The position numbers were made by a program, and so were the translations under genes. The notes beneath the pieces are model-generated. The model was not told where the DNA came from and made no database searches. It saw nothing but the letters and a program-made list of their open reading frames with translations. A stretch of 64,000 bases of DNA. It comes from Promethearchaeota archaeon (lineage in GTDB: Archaea; Asgardarchaeota; Lokiarchaeia; Sigyniarchaeales; SOKP01). This document shows, piece by piece, positions 9,101 through 18,330 of the stretch (the stretch's first letter is position 1; each line of letters begins with the position of its first letter). The stretch is taken from positions 1-64,000 of the forward strand of contig JAFGOA010000036.1 in the NCBI GenBank assembly GCA_016926735.1, given 5' to 3'.

Positions 9101-10159
9101 TTATTTTAAATTACCTTTAAAGAAATTTTTTACATATTTTTCATATATTGTTCTTCTATCTTTCAATAAAGATGCAGTAATACTGCATCCTAATCTGCAC
9201 CCATCACAGAAATTATAATCATCATGTTTTTTCATAATATCTGTTGCCTCTTTTGAGTTATAAATTGAATAAATTGGATTTGTTAATGCATTATATCTTT
9301 TTATAGGATGAATTTTACAAGGAAAATCAATAAAACCATCATGTCGTACAAATAAATAAGCTTCAGCTACACGACAGCGGACAATTTTTTGATGTTTTGG
9401 ATTTCCTCCAAATCCACCACTTTCTATAATCTTAATACTGTATTTGTCTGTAAGGAGATTTTTATACTTATTTTTTAGAAATCTTACTATTTTTGCCCAT
9501 AAATTTAGATTAGGAATTATTGAATAAATATCATCAATCTTATACTTTTCTCCATTATATTTTCTGATTATATCTTCACAAGGATATAATTCAATTAGAC
9601 AGTTAAGTCTTTTAGCTAGTTCACATAAATCTGGCATATATTTTAAATTCGTTTTCATAACATTTGTACTTATAATTACTTTAATGCCTTTTTTATTTGC
9701 TAATTTAATAGTATCTATTACTTTGTCAAAAACCTCTATTCCTCGAGTTTTATCATGTAAACTGGCAAAGGGATAATCCAATGACAAAAGAATATAATTT
9801 AATCCTTTTAATTTATCTTCTTTTAATAATAATGGGAGAAGATATCCATTTGATGCAAGCCCTGTAATAAGTTTATGAACAACACCTGAATGATAAATAA
9901 GGTCTGGAAGATCTTTTCTTAGAGTTGGTTCTCCCCCAGTGAAAGTAAGAGATAATACTCCTAAATCTGAAATCTGATCTATAATTGATTTGATTTGATT
10001 TGTTGTCATCTCTTTTTCTTTTAATGAATTAGGAATTCCAGGTATAGCACAAAATTTACAATTAGCGTTACATCGGAGTGTAAGTTCTATTTGGGACGAA
10101 TATGGTATTTTTCTAAACGTTAATGTGTTTAAAAGATAGTTCCTTACATATTTCCACAT
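9101..10159 (-). CDS. Radical SAM protein with SPASM-like C-terminus
   Basis: Radical SAM enzyme of 352 residues. The CNANCKFC motif (about 30-37; CX3CX2C) binds the catalytic 4Fe-4S cluster, FTGGEPTLRKDL is the SAM-binding GGE loop, and ILLSLDYP and VIISTNVMKTNL are later barrel strands. The C-terminal part has further cysteines (CRVAEAYLF, FPCKIHP, FCDGCRLGC), arranged like a SPASM/twitch extension that holds an auxiliary cluster. This class includes peptide and lipid-modifying enzymes; the substrate is not clear from the context. It diverges from the ABC exporter genes. Confidence 0.8.
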   Translation of the reverse strand: MWKYVRNYLLNTLTFRKIPYSSQIELTLRCNANCKFCAIPGIPNSLKEKEMTTNQIKSIIDQISDLGVLSLTFTGGEPTLRKDLPDLIYHSGVVHKLITGLASNGYLLPLLLKEDKLKGLNYILLSLDYPFASLHDKTRGIEVFDKVIDTIKLANKKGIKVIISTNVMKTNLKYMPDLCELAKRLNCLIELYPCEDIIRKYNGEKYKIDDIYSIIPNLNLWAKIVRFLKNKYKNLLTDKYSIKIIESGGFGGNPKHQKIVRCRVAEAYLFVRHDGFIDFPCKIHPIKRYNALTNPIYSIYNSKEATDIMKKHDDYNFCDGCRLGCSITASLLKDRRTIYEKYVKNFFKGNLK

Positions 10160-10271
10160 AAAAAATCTTACACCTAAAATAAAATTAATAATGTATAAAA
10201 CAGATTCATTTTATAATAATGATATTTCATATTATAAAACTATTTTTCTTATTCTATATTTTTTTTATAAA

Positions 10272-12083
10272 ATGCCAAAATTATTTCAAGATAACTTTTC
10301 TGAGAGAAGAAAGAGATTTTTATCAATAAAGTATAGTACAAGCCTTAAAACTATACTATCATATTTATGGGACTATAAAGGTTTGTTTTACTTAGTTGTA
10401 ATAATTGGATTGATAAATTCCATTTTATTTTTGGTTTCGCCTATATTATTAGGACCTATCCTGGATATATTAGTAGAATCTTCAAATCCTATTGAAAATG
10501 TATATCCTATTTTTATTTTAGTTATGATTATTCAATTGATTGTAGCATTATTAATGGGCATAAGAGTATATATAAATAGATGGATTGGTACAAATGTAAT
10601 TTATAAATTACGTAATGATTTATTTTCAACAATTCAGATAATGAGTTTTAGTTGGCTAGATCTTACTAAAACAGGAGAATTATTATCTAGAACAACAAGT
10701 GATGTAAATTTATTAAAAGAATTCTTAGGTAATAATCTACAAATGTTTGTAAGACAGTTATTTACATTTATTTTTAGTTTTGTTGTACTTTTTTTTATAA
10801 ATTTTGAATTGGCAATTTATGTTATTTCCGTTAGTCCTGCTTTATTTTATGTTTTAATTAAATTTCGGAAAAAAATAAGGCCAATTTTTAGAAAATCTCG
10901 TGAGAGTTATGCAGAATTAACACATAATATACAAGAGAATATACAAGGAATAAATGTTGTTAAGGCATTTTCAAAAGAAGAGCATGAACTTGAAAAATTT
11001 TCTTTATCTAATCAAAAATATTATAATGATTCAATGAAAATAATAAAAGTACAGGTTATTTTTGACCCACTTATTTATTTAATAGATAGTATAGCATTTT
11101 TAATTGTATTATTACTTGGTACTTATTTTGTCTATGAAGGAAAAATTTCATTTGGAGAAATTTTCTCATTCATATTGATAATGAATTTCTCAGTTGAACC
11201 TCTTTATTTTATTTCAAGATTTCTTGGAAATATGCCTCAAATAAGTGAAACATGTGAAAGAATTGTTCATATTTTAAAATCTGAAGTAAATCTTCAAGAA
11301 AGCGAAAATGCTAAAGATTTACCAACTATTAAAGGTGAAATTATATTTGAAAATGTTTCCTTTAAATATAATATTGAAAGTGAACATAATGTATTAGATA
11401 ATATTACTTTTAGAGTTACCCCTGGTGAAACTATAGCAATTTTAGGCTCTACAGGTTCAGGAAAATCAAGTTTAGTGAAACTTATCCCTCGTTTTTATGA
11501 CGTATCCAAAGGAAGGATTTTGATTGATGGCATAAATATAAAGGATGTAAAATTTAAATCATTACGTAAACAGATAGGTTATGTTTCTCAAGAAAAAATT
11601 TTATTTAGTAGAAGTATTAAAGATAATATATGCTTGGGTAATAAGAATTTAACTGATGAGGAAATTGAAAAAATAGCTAAAATCGCTGATATTCATGATT
11701 TTATAACTAAAGATCTTAATAAGAAATATAATACAAAAGTTGGCGAGAGAGGTCTAACACTTTCAGGGGGTCAAAAACAAAGAATTGCTATAGCGCGAGC
11801 TATTGCTGTTAAACCTAAGATTCTTATTTTAGATGATTGTTTTTCATCTGTAGACGTAGATACAGAATATAAAATACAAAAATCCTTAAAAAAAGTTATA
11901 AAAAATACAACAACCTTTCTAATCACACAAAGATTAAGTACAGTCAGACATGCAGATAGAATATTAGTTCTAGAGAGAGGAAAAATTGTTCAATTAGGAA
12001 GTCATGAACAATTAATAAATGAGAAAAAGGGTATTTATAAAAAATTATATTTAACACTTCAAATAGAGGAAAGATCCAAATGA
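10272..12083 (+). CDS. ABC exporter half-transporter, degenerate-site subunit
   Basis: Six transmembrane helices (about 30-300 of the protein starting at 10272) followed by an ATPase domain: Walker A GSTGSGKSS (about 392-400), signature LSGGQ (about 496), Walker B ILILDDCFSSVD (about 517). The catalytic Glu after Walker B is Asp here, and the switch His is Gln (ITQRLST, usually IAHRLST). These are the marks of the non-hydrolysing subunit of heterodimeric exporters such as TM287/288. It overlaps the partner gene by four bases. An ATG at 10191 would add 27 residues; I prefer 10272 because the extra stretch looks non-coding and crowds the divergent radical SAM promoter. Substrate unknown. Confidence 0.88.
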   Translation: MPKLFQDNFSERRKRFLSIKYSTSLKTILSYLWDYKGLFYLVVIIGLINSILFLVSPILLGPILDILVESSNPIENVYPIFILVMIIQLIVALLMGIRVYINRWIGTNVIYKLRNDLFSTIQIMSFSWLDLTKTGELLSRTTSDVNLLKEFLGNNLQMFVRQLFTFIFSFVVLFFINFELAIYVISVSPALFYVLIKFRKKIRPIFRKSRESYAELTHNIQENIQGINVVKAFSKEEHELEKFSLSNQKYYNDSMKIIKVQVIFDPLIYLIDSIAFLIVLLLGTYFVYEGKISFGEIFSFILIMNFSVEPLYFISRFLGNMPQISETCERIVHILKSEVNLQESENAKDLPTIKGEIIFENVSFKYNIESEHNVLDNITFRVTPGETIAILGSTGSGKSSLVKLIPRFYDVSKGRILIDGINIKDVKFKSLRKQIGYVSQEKILFSRSIKDNICLGNKNLTDEEIEKIAKIADIHDFITKDLNKKYNTKVGERGLTLSGGQKQRIAIARAIAVKPKILILDDCFSSVDVDTEYKIQKSLKKVIKNTTTFLITQRLSTVRHADRILVLERGKIVQLGSHEQLINEKKGIYKKLYLTLQIEERSK

Positions 12084-13897
12084 TCCTAAAGAAAAAGAAA
12101 AGAAAAGAAAAGAAGAGTGATTTAAAAGCATTATATGTAATTAAACGTCTGATAAAATATATTGGATCTAATAATAAGAAATATATAGCTCCATTGATCA
12201 TTTTAATTATTCTTAATCTTTTTTTTAACTTATTTTCTCCATTGGTTTTTCGTCATTTAATTGATGTGGGAATAGGAAATGCGATAGGGGAAGGAACTGG
12301 AGGAAATATTGATATTATCATATTTGATGGGATTCTTTATTTTATATTGACACTCCTAATTGTTTTAACTCGAATTTTACAAGGATATATTATTCAGAAA
12401 CTTGCAACAATAACAATGTATAACCTCAGATATGAAATTTTCACAAAATTTCAATATTTAGGATTAGATTATCATGAAAATTCCAATAATAGTGCGGGAA
12501 AAAAAATTTCTTATCTAACGAATGATGTTAATACCATTCAAGAATTAATAGAAAGTGGGCTTTTAGTCATAATTGGAAATTTCTTTTCTTTAATAGGGGC
12601 TTTAGGATTTATGATTATATTAAGTCTACAATTAACATTAGTATTATTCATAATTATTCCTGTATTTGGAGTTATAGGAGGATCTGTTTTTAAAAAAGCT
12701 AGAAAATATTATAAAGATTTAAGAGAGAAAGTATCAAAGGTAACTAGTGCATTTGATGAATCTATTTTAGGAATGAGAGAAATCCAATCTTTTGCAATTG
12801 AAGAAGAAATGTTTTATGAATTTAATGAGGCTACCAAAAATGAAAAAGACATATCATTAAAATCAGCAAAATTATTTGCTATTATCCCAGGATTGATAAT
12901 TTTAGTATTTACCACTGGAATTGGTATCCTATTTTTTACAGCAGGGATTTTAATAAGAGATAAAGTAATTACATTAGGGACATTTATCTCTTTTATTTTT
13001 TATTTATTTCAATTCTTTGAACCCTTAAATGCTTTAATTGGGTTTTTTACAATATTACAAAATGCTTTAGCAGCAGGGACACGAATGATCGGTTTGATCG
13101 ATACTTATCCTTCAATAAAGGAAAGTTTTAATCCTATTAATCTGAAAAACATTCAAGGTGAAATTGAATATAATAATATTAGTTTTTACTATGATAAAGA
13201 AAATCCTGTCATTAATAATATAAATATCAGAATAAAAGCAAAGGAAAGATTAGCACTAGTTGGTTATACAGGTGCAGGAAAAAGCACTTTTATTAAACTA
13301 TTAAATAGATTTTATGATCCTATTGATGGGGACATTACATTGGATGGTGTAGAACTTAAAAATATCAATCTTAAAAGCTTAAGATCCAATATTGGAGTTG
13401 TTTTACAAGAAAATTTCCTTTTTTCAGGTACTATTATGGATAATATAAAATATGGAAAATTAGATGCAACAGATGAAGAAGTAATTAATATTGCCAAACA
13501 GGTTAATGCACACAATTTTGTTATTGATCTTGAAAATGGATATCAAACATTAGTAGGAGAAAGGGGAAGTCACCTTTCAGAGGGGGAAAGACAATTAATA
13601 GCTTTTGCAAGAGCACTAATAGGGGATCCTCCTATTTTAATATTAGATGAAGCGACTTCTGCAGTTGATCCTTATAGTGAGCTTTTAATCCAAGAAGCTT
13701 TAGAAAAGATTTTAAAAGGACGGACAAGTATTTCAATTGCTCATAGACTATCAACTATTATAAATTCTGATAGAATTTTGGTATTAGATAAAGGAAAAAT
13801 AATTGAAAAAGGTTCTCATGAAGAATTGATGAAAAAAAATGGATTTTATCAACACTTGTTTGAGCTACAATTTAAAGATCCTTATAAGAAATACTAA
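12080..13897 (+). CDS. ABC exporter half-transporter, catalytic subunit
   Basis: Partner of the preceding gene, joined by an ATGA start/stop overlap. It has 605 residues: a basic N-terminus (KKKKRKEKKS), six transmembrane helices (about 35-320), then an ATPase domain with Walker A GYTGAGKST (about 395), Walker B ILILDEATSAVD with the catalytic Glu (about 520) and a normal switch His (IAHRLST, about 553). Its signature is altered to LSEGE. With the normal LSGGQ of the partner this gives one competent and one degenerate ATP site. It lies in the cytoplasmic membrane and is a probable exporter of lipid, peptide or drug; no substrate gene lies nearby. Confidence 0.88.
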   Translation: MILKKKKRKEKKSDLKALYVIKRLIKYIGSNNKKYIAPLIILIILNLFFNLFSPLVFRHLIDVGIGNAIGEGTGGNIDIIIFDGILYFILTLLIVLTRILQGYIIQKLATITMYNLRYEIFTKFQYLGLDYHENSNNSAGKKISYLTNDVNTIQELIESGLLVIIGNFFSLIGALGFMIILSLQLTLVLFIIIPVFGVIGGSVFKKARKYYKDLREKVSKVTSAFDESILGMREIQSFAIEEEMFYEFNEATKNEKDISLKSAKLFAIIPGLIILVFTTGIGILFFTAGILIRDKVITLGTFISFIFYLFQFFEPLNALIGFFTILQNALAAGTRMIGLIDTYPSIKESFNPINLKNIQGEIEYNNISFYYDKENPVINNINIRIKAKERLALVGYTGAGKSTFIKLLNRFYDPIDGDITLDGVELKNINLKSLRSNIGVVLQENFLFSGTIMDNIKYGKLDATDEEVINIAKQVNAHNFVIDLENGYQTLVGERGSHLSEGERQLIAFARALIGDPPILILDEATSAVDPYSELLIQEALEKILKGRTSISIAHRLSTIINSDRILVLDKGKIIEKGSHEELMKKNGFYQHLFELQFKDPYKKY

Positions 13898-13928
13898 TTT
13901 AATCAAATTTTTTTACGATTATCATTTC

Positions 13929-13949
13929 GAACGATAAAAAATATCGTTT
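13929..13949. terminator. Hairpin between convergent genes
   Basis: A perfect seven-pair inverted repeat, AACGATA and TATCGTT separated by five A residues, extendable by a G-T pair. It lies 31 bases after the ABC gene stop and before the end of the convergent zinc-ribbon gene, and a T-rich run (aaattttttt) lies just before it. It may stabilise or end transcripts; archaeal termination mainly uses T-tracts, so the role is uncertain. Confidence 0.35.
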
Positions 13950-14035
13950 CTTATTAGAACTATTTTAATGATTTGAAATCTGAGATATAAATAGAACAAA
14001 CTGTATAAAAAAATATTAAAAAAATAATATTAAAT

Positions 14036-14416
14036 TTAAGCTGGAAAGTTATAGGAACATTTTTTACAAGTAATCTTTTTCTTATATATCTTTATTCCTC
14101 CCATTTGATGAATTGGGGGTTGAGACCTATCTTCCCTCTCATCAAAATCAGTACCTCCGCATTCAGGACATACTCTTCTTCCTTCTACAGGAGGGGCTAC
14201 TTTAAGCCTTTCTTCTTCTTTCTGTTTATCTATGACTTCAGAAGGTTTTAATCCTCCTGGAGCTGTTTCTGCAGCAGGAGCTGGTGTTGACGCAACTGGA
14301 GTTGGTTCTGGCTCTTTTGGAGCAATAGAACCACTTGAACTGGAACCTAGTACTTTATCTAATTTATCATTTATGATTTCAAGTAATTTTATTACTTTTT
14401 CTTCAAATTCACTCAA
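14036..14416 (-). CDS. Small zinc-ribbon protein with Pro/Ala-rich linker
   Basis: Unrecognised protein of 126 residues. An N-terminal amphipathic helix (about 1-22) is followed by a Ser/Pro/Ala/Glu-rich flexible stretch (about 24-55) and a C-terminal zinc ribbon with C83, C86, C117 and C120. The ribbon closely matches the one that ends the gelsolin protein at 1852-2826: both start EGRR(V/I)CP, have a central IH and a KK before the second cysteine pair. The start is a TTG at 14416 with GAGGAG upstream. It is less AT-rich than its surroundings, which suggests that it is well expressed. Function unknown. Confidence 0.75.
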   Translation of the reverse strand: MSEFEEKVIKLLEIINDKLDKVLGSSSSGSIAPKEPEPTPVASTPAPAAETAPGGLKPSEVIDKQKEEERLKVAPPVEGRRVCPECGGTDFDEREDRSQPPIHQMGGIKIYKKKITCKKCSYNFPA

Positions 14417-14523
14417 TAATTTTCTCCTCTTTCAATTGGAGTAGATTGATTTTAATTAATAATCTTAGAATCATCTTAAATATTTTAGTAAAAAGAAAAT
14501 AGTAAAAAAAACAAAATTATAAT

Positions 14524-14856
14524 CTTTTTTTTTGGAAGCTTTACACTATATACTCCTATAGCATGATCTTTTCTCATTTCTTACAAGGATATATCAATCC
14601 CATAAACCAATATTTTTTCATTTGGTATTAGTTTGACAAAAATAAGTTAATTTATTTCATCTTCAGTACTATTCTCAAAAATTATATTATAAGAACTCCT
14701 TAGTAATCTCTTTTTTACATGACAATTTTTAGCTTCTTCATCTCTAATGGATATTATTTCTGCATTATCTCTAAATTCTACTCTTGATGATGATATAATT
14801 CTTAAATTATAATGATGGAAGGGAATAATAAATGATAATTTTGGATTATTTTCAAT
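14524..14856 (-). pseudogene. Probable decayed coding remnant after the GTPase-RuvX gene
   Basis: Directly after the tandem stops TGA-TAA of the gene at 14860-17187, the same frame stays open for 69 codons (14650-14856), then continues past a TAA at 14647-14649 and another at 14581-14583 with protein-like content (e.g. RVEFRDNAEIISIRDEEAKN, then FVKLIPNEKILVYGIDISL, then KDHAIGVYSVKLPKKK). The 69-codon stretch contains no ATG, GTG or TTG, so it is not an independent gene. It may be a former C-terminal extension, or a separate gene broken by stop codons. No family is recognised. The remaining DNA up to 14417 is AT-rich with no other feature. Confidence 0.35.
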
Positions 14857-14859
14857 TTA

Positions 14860-17187
14860 TCAATTTTTTTGTCTCATTGGAGTGAAAATATCAAAAAATT
14901 CCCTTTTTAACTTAGTATTCAATTGAAATTTTATTATTATTTTATTTCCTGAAAGAGTATTAGCATGAATATTATTAAAAGATTCTCCAAATCCTGTAAA
15001 AACAACAATATCTCCATTCTTTAAATTAGAATCTAATTTATCATTGTCTTTCACCCGGAGATACATTCCAGGTTTAATATCATATAAATTATTAATATTG
15101 TGAATACTTGAAAAGGAATAAGTTCCTGCATATTGCTCAATAACATAGTCATATAATTGTTTTAAAGGCTCATTTTCTATTTCTACAACTTCTCCTTTAA
15201 TTCCTCTTTTAGCAATTAAAAGAGCCGCAATAGCATGATCAACAAAGCCTTTACTTTTTACTTCACTAACTAATTTACCTTGCTGTAAATGAAAAATCGC
15301 TTCTTTAGTTGTCTTATACTCATCAACGAGAAATATTTCTGGTGGTTTAAAATGTTTTTTGCTTGAATTATTATATTTAGATATCTTTCTATCCATTTTA
15401 TCTTTAGAAAATAGATGTCCTTCTTTTGTTTGATTTGGAATATTAAAATAATCTATCAATAAATCGATAATGAAATTAGAACCAGGACCATTCCCGATAA
15501 AAATTCTATTTATTAATTCCTTTTCATTTCCAAGGAATAGATCTAATTCTTTTTTAATGATAGAAATAGCACCTAAACGAGCTTTTGCATTTTCTATTTT
15601 ACTTTTAAGATTTACATACCATAAAGAAGGGAGTTCTGATTTCTCTATTAAGCAAAATCCAAAATGTCTCGTCCCAGGATCAACTGAAAGAACTCTACCA
15701 GTTTGTTGAAAATTGAAAATACTTATTTCGGCTTTACCATTAGAAGTCTTCATAAGAGAGTTAAAAAAAAATTCAAACTGTTCATTTTTGATCTGTAGAA
15801 AGAAAATATTTGTATTTGATTGATACAATACCTCAACATCATATTTTTGAATAATAGGATAGATTTCATGAATATTTTCAATTTTTACAATCACATCTTG
15901 ATGTGGAATAATTTTAATTAACTTAACTTTCTCTATAGCCTTAGCTATAGCTTGAGCAATATTATCTTCATTATTTCCAGAGAGAACATCAACATGCAAA
16001 CCATCTAAATGAAATGCTTCATATGCGGCAGATGAACCTAAAATATCATAAATCTTCTTTTCATTAGTACCATTTCTGGTAATCGTTAAAATTCTTTTAA
16101 ATCTTGGAGCAATTTTCACTTGAGCACCATTGGATTTACCAGTACTCTTTTTATTTATTGTTATTATTCCTTTTATTTTAGTTCCAATAATCTTAAAATC
16201 AATTAATTTCTCTAAATTCTCTTTGATAAAGTCAAATTGAACATCACCTAAAACCTGTATGTTGATATCTTTTTTATCAATGTAAAAATTAAATGATGGA
16301 ATTATTGTTTTTAGATCTTCTAAAATTTCAATACCCATTTTGAATTTAAAAGGATCATTAATATGGATAAAATATTCCTTTCTTGGTTGGATTTCAGACA
16401 TTAAACCATTAATTTTACTAGAAATAAAGTTTCCTCTAATATATTTTGTCCCTAAATCAAATTTCTTGTTAAGATTTAAAGAAATTTGAATAATGTCCCC
16501 TTCAGTAGCATCTTCTAAAGATTGAGTATCTAAAGAATACATATGTTTAACTCTTAATTTTTCAGTGATGAAACTATTAGTTTTAATTGTTCCAGAAAGA
16601 ATTCCTATACTAATCAAATCTCCCAATCCCTTTTTATAATCATATCCTAATATAATAAATTTAAGATCTGATTTGTAATTTTCTCGCCTTTTAGAATATA
16701 ATTGTATTCTTTTAATTAGGTTTTCTATACCTATTTTTTTTTTTGATGAGGTTTCAACAATAAAATACTGGTCTGTTGTTAATTGTTCTAAGTTTTGTTT
16801 AATTTTTTCTATAGATACATTTGGTAAATCCATCTTTGTCCCCACAATTATCATAGGTAGTTGCATTTTAGTAGCTATATCGAATAACCAGTATGTGCGT
16901 GCTTTAAATCCTTCATTGGCTGCAGCTATCAATACTAAGACATCAGTAAATTCTAAACCTAGAGCAATACTACCTTGAAAGTCAATATGACCCGGAGAAT
17001 CTAAAAAATTTAACAATAAATTTTCCTTTTTAAGATAAAATTGAATGACTTTAAGGGATACAGTTGTACCATGATTTAATTCAAAATCTAATTTATCTGG
17101 AAATTTACCAACGATAGCATTTATCAAAGAACTCTTACCATGCTGACTGTGACCTGCAATTAGAACATTTAAAACTCTTCTATTCAT
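14860..17187 (-). CDS. Translation-factor-like GTPase fused to a RuvX/YqgF-like domain
   Basis: A 775-residue protein of unusual build. Residues 1-165 are a translation-factor-type GTPase: P-loop GHSQHGKS (12-19), DSPGH (63-67), TKMD (117-120) and ETSSKKKIG (145-153). Residues about 170-265 look like the EF-Tu domain II barrel and about 270-480 like EF-G domain III and later ferredoxin-like folds. Residues about 498-665 are an RNase H fold of the RuvX/YqgF kind: VDPGTRHFG (502-510), IGNGPGS (564-570), VDEYKTTKEA (621-630) and VDHAIAAL (649-656), which supply the acidic residues D503, E623 and D650. The last 100 residues are a beta-rich tail. It may act on ribosomes or rRNA. I know no such fusion; the substrate is inference. 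Confidence 0.75.
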   Translation of the reverse strand: MNRRVLNVLIAGHSQHGKSSLINAIVGKFPDKLDFELNHGTTVSLKVIQFYLKKENLLLNFLDSPGHIDFQGSIALGLEFTDVLVLIAAANEGFKARTYWLFDIATKMQLPMIIVGTKMDLPNVSIEKIKQNLEQLTTDQYFIVETSSKKKIGIENLIKRIQLYSKRRENYKSDLKFIILGYDYKKGLGDLISIGILSGTIKTNSFITEKLRVKHMYSLDTQSLEDATEGDIIQISLNLNKKFDLGTKYIRGNFISSKINGLMSEIQPRKEYFIHINDPFKFKMGIEILEDLKTIIPSFNFYIDKKDINIQVLGDVQFDFIKENLEKLIDFKIIGTKIKGIITINKKSTGKSNGAQVKIAPRFKRILTITRNGTNEKKIYDILGSSAAYEAFHLDGLHVDVLSGNNEDNIAQAIAKAIEKVKLIKIIPHQDVIVKIENIHEIYPIIQKYDVEVLYQSNTNIFFLQIKNEQFEFFFNSLMKTSNGKAEISIFNFQQTGRVLSVDPGTRHFGFCLIEKSELPSLWYVNLKSKIENAKARLGAISIIKKELDLFLGNEKELINRIFIGNGPGSNFIIDLLIDYFNIPNQTKEGHLFSKDKMDRKISKYNNSSKKHFKPPEIFLVDEYKTTKEAIFHLQQGKLVSEVKSKGFVDHAIAALLIAKRGIKGEVVEIENEPLKQLYDYVIEQYAGTYSFSSIHNINNLYDIKPGMYLRVKDNDKLDSNLKNGDIVVFTGFGESFNNIHANTLSGNKIIIKFQLNTKLKREFFDIFTPMRQKN

Positions 17188-17400
17188 TACAAGTAATTAA
17201 AATATTCCATTGAGGAAATATTTTTGGTTTAAAAAAAGATTTTAATCTTTAAAAAAAACAAGTTTTTTTTATTAATCATCTTAAAAATTATAAAAAAAAT
17301 ATATTCTAATTTGATTTATTATTAAACTTGAAAATAATAATTATTTTATTTATAATTTATTATCAATATAAATATATTTTAAGGCATAAAAATCATATTT

Positions 17401-18240
17401 ATGGAAAATAGAAAAATTAATGATTCAGAATGGTTAATACCAAAATCAGATATCTCATTTGATTATCTTTTAAAATTTAATAGGAATATGGGAATATTAC
17501 ATCTTATTCAAGGACTAATTATGGTGATATTTGGTTTTCTCCCTCAATTAGCATTCAGAATAGATGTATATACAACATATATCAAATTTGTTTTAGGACC
17601 TCCAAATACTATAGAACCAAATCCAGAGATTCTTTTTTCAATTTCTGCTGTAGGTGCATTGGTTGGTTCTTTCTTATTAATATCCGCTTTAGCACATTTC
17701 TTAATAGCTTATCCATTAAATAAATCTTACATTAAAAATTTGAAGAGAGGGATAAACAAGGTTCGCTGGTTTGAATATGCATTTTCAAGTTCAATTATGA
17801 TTCTACTTATTGCTCTATTTTTTGGTGTTCTTGATTTCTGGGCACTGGTTATGATTTTTACTCTGAATGCTTTGATGAATATGTTTGGCTTAGTAATGGA
17901 ATCATATAATGTTTATACAAGAAAATTAGGTGAAAAGATTAAATGGGGGCCTTATTATTTGGGAGTTATTGCTGGAGCTGTTCCTTGGATTGTAATTACG
18001 GCCTTTTTCTTTAATACAAGTGTGACTGGGGGTCAAATTCCAGGATTTGTTTATGGAATCTATATAATCGAATTATTCTTTTACAATACTTTTGCAATCA
18101 ATATGATACTTCAATATAAAGGAGTGTGGAAATGGAAAGATTATCTTTTTGGAGAGAAAGTGTATCAACTTCTTAGCCTCATTTCAAAAAGTTTCTTAGC
18201 ATGGCTAGTTTTTGGAGGTGTTTTTTCTCCAACAGGGTAA
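17401..18240 (+). CDS. Heliorhodopsin
   Basis: Seven-helix retinal protein of 279 residues. The third-helix motif RWFEYAFSSSIM (122-133) holds the Schiff-base counterion E125, and the last helix has LLSLISKSFLAWLVF, with K263 as the retinal lysine; both motifs are diagnostic of heliorhodopsins and not of type-1 pumps. H34 and H99 match the two conserved buried histidines of the family. The spacing from Glu to Lys (138) is close to that in the reference 48C12 protein (134). Heliorhodopsins have long photocycles and no clear ion pumping, lie inverted in the membrane (N-terminus inside) and probably signal or regulate. No retinal synthesis gene is in the window. A small membrane protein follows at 90 bases. 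Confidence 0.93.
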   Translation: MENRKINDSEWLIPKSDISFDYLLKFNRNMGILHLIQGLIMVIFGFLPQLAFRIDVYTTYIKFVLGPPNTIEPNPEILFSISAVGALVGSFLLISALAHFLIAYPLNKSYIKNLKRGINKVRWFEYAFSSSIMILLIALFFGVLDFWALVMIFTLNALMNMFGLVMESYNVYTRKLGEKIKWGPYYLGVIAGAVPWIVITAFFFNTSVTGGQIPGFVYGIYIIELFFYNTFAINMILQYKGVWKWKDYLFGEKVYQLLSLISKSFLAWLVFGGVFSPTG

Positions 18241-18330
18241 TATTGCACTTTTCTTTTTATATATGAAATATTTAAATATAATTATAATCAAATATGAATA
18301 TAATATCTAATATAATAGAGATGAAATAAT

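Noticed and set aside
11444-12120. Possible frameshift at the junction of the two ABC genes.
   Set aside because: The four-base ATGA overlap is a normal translational coupling and both proteins are full length.
14232-14444. 70-codon plus-strand frame over the zinc-ribbon gene.
   Set aside because: Complement of the Pro/Ala-rich linker; the opposite strand has the cysteine pattern and a ribosome site.
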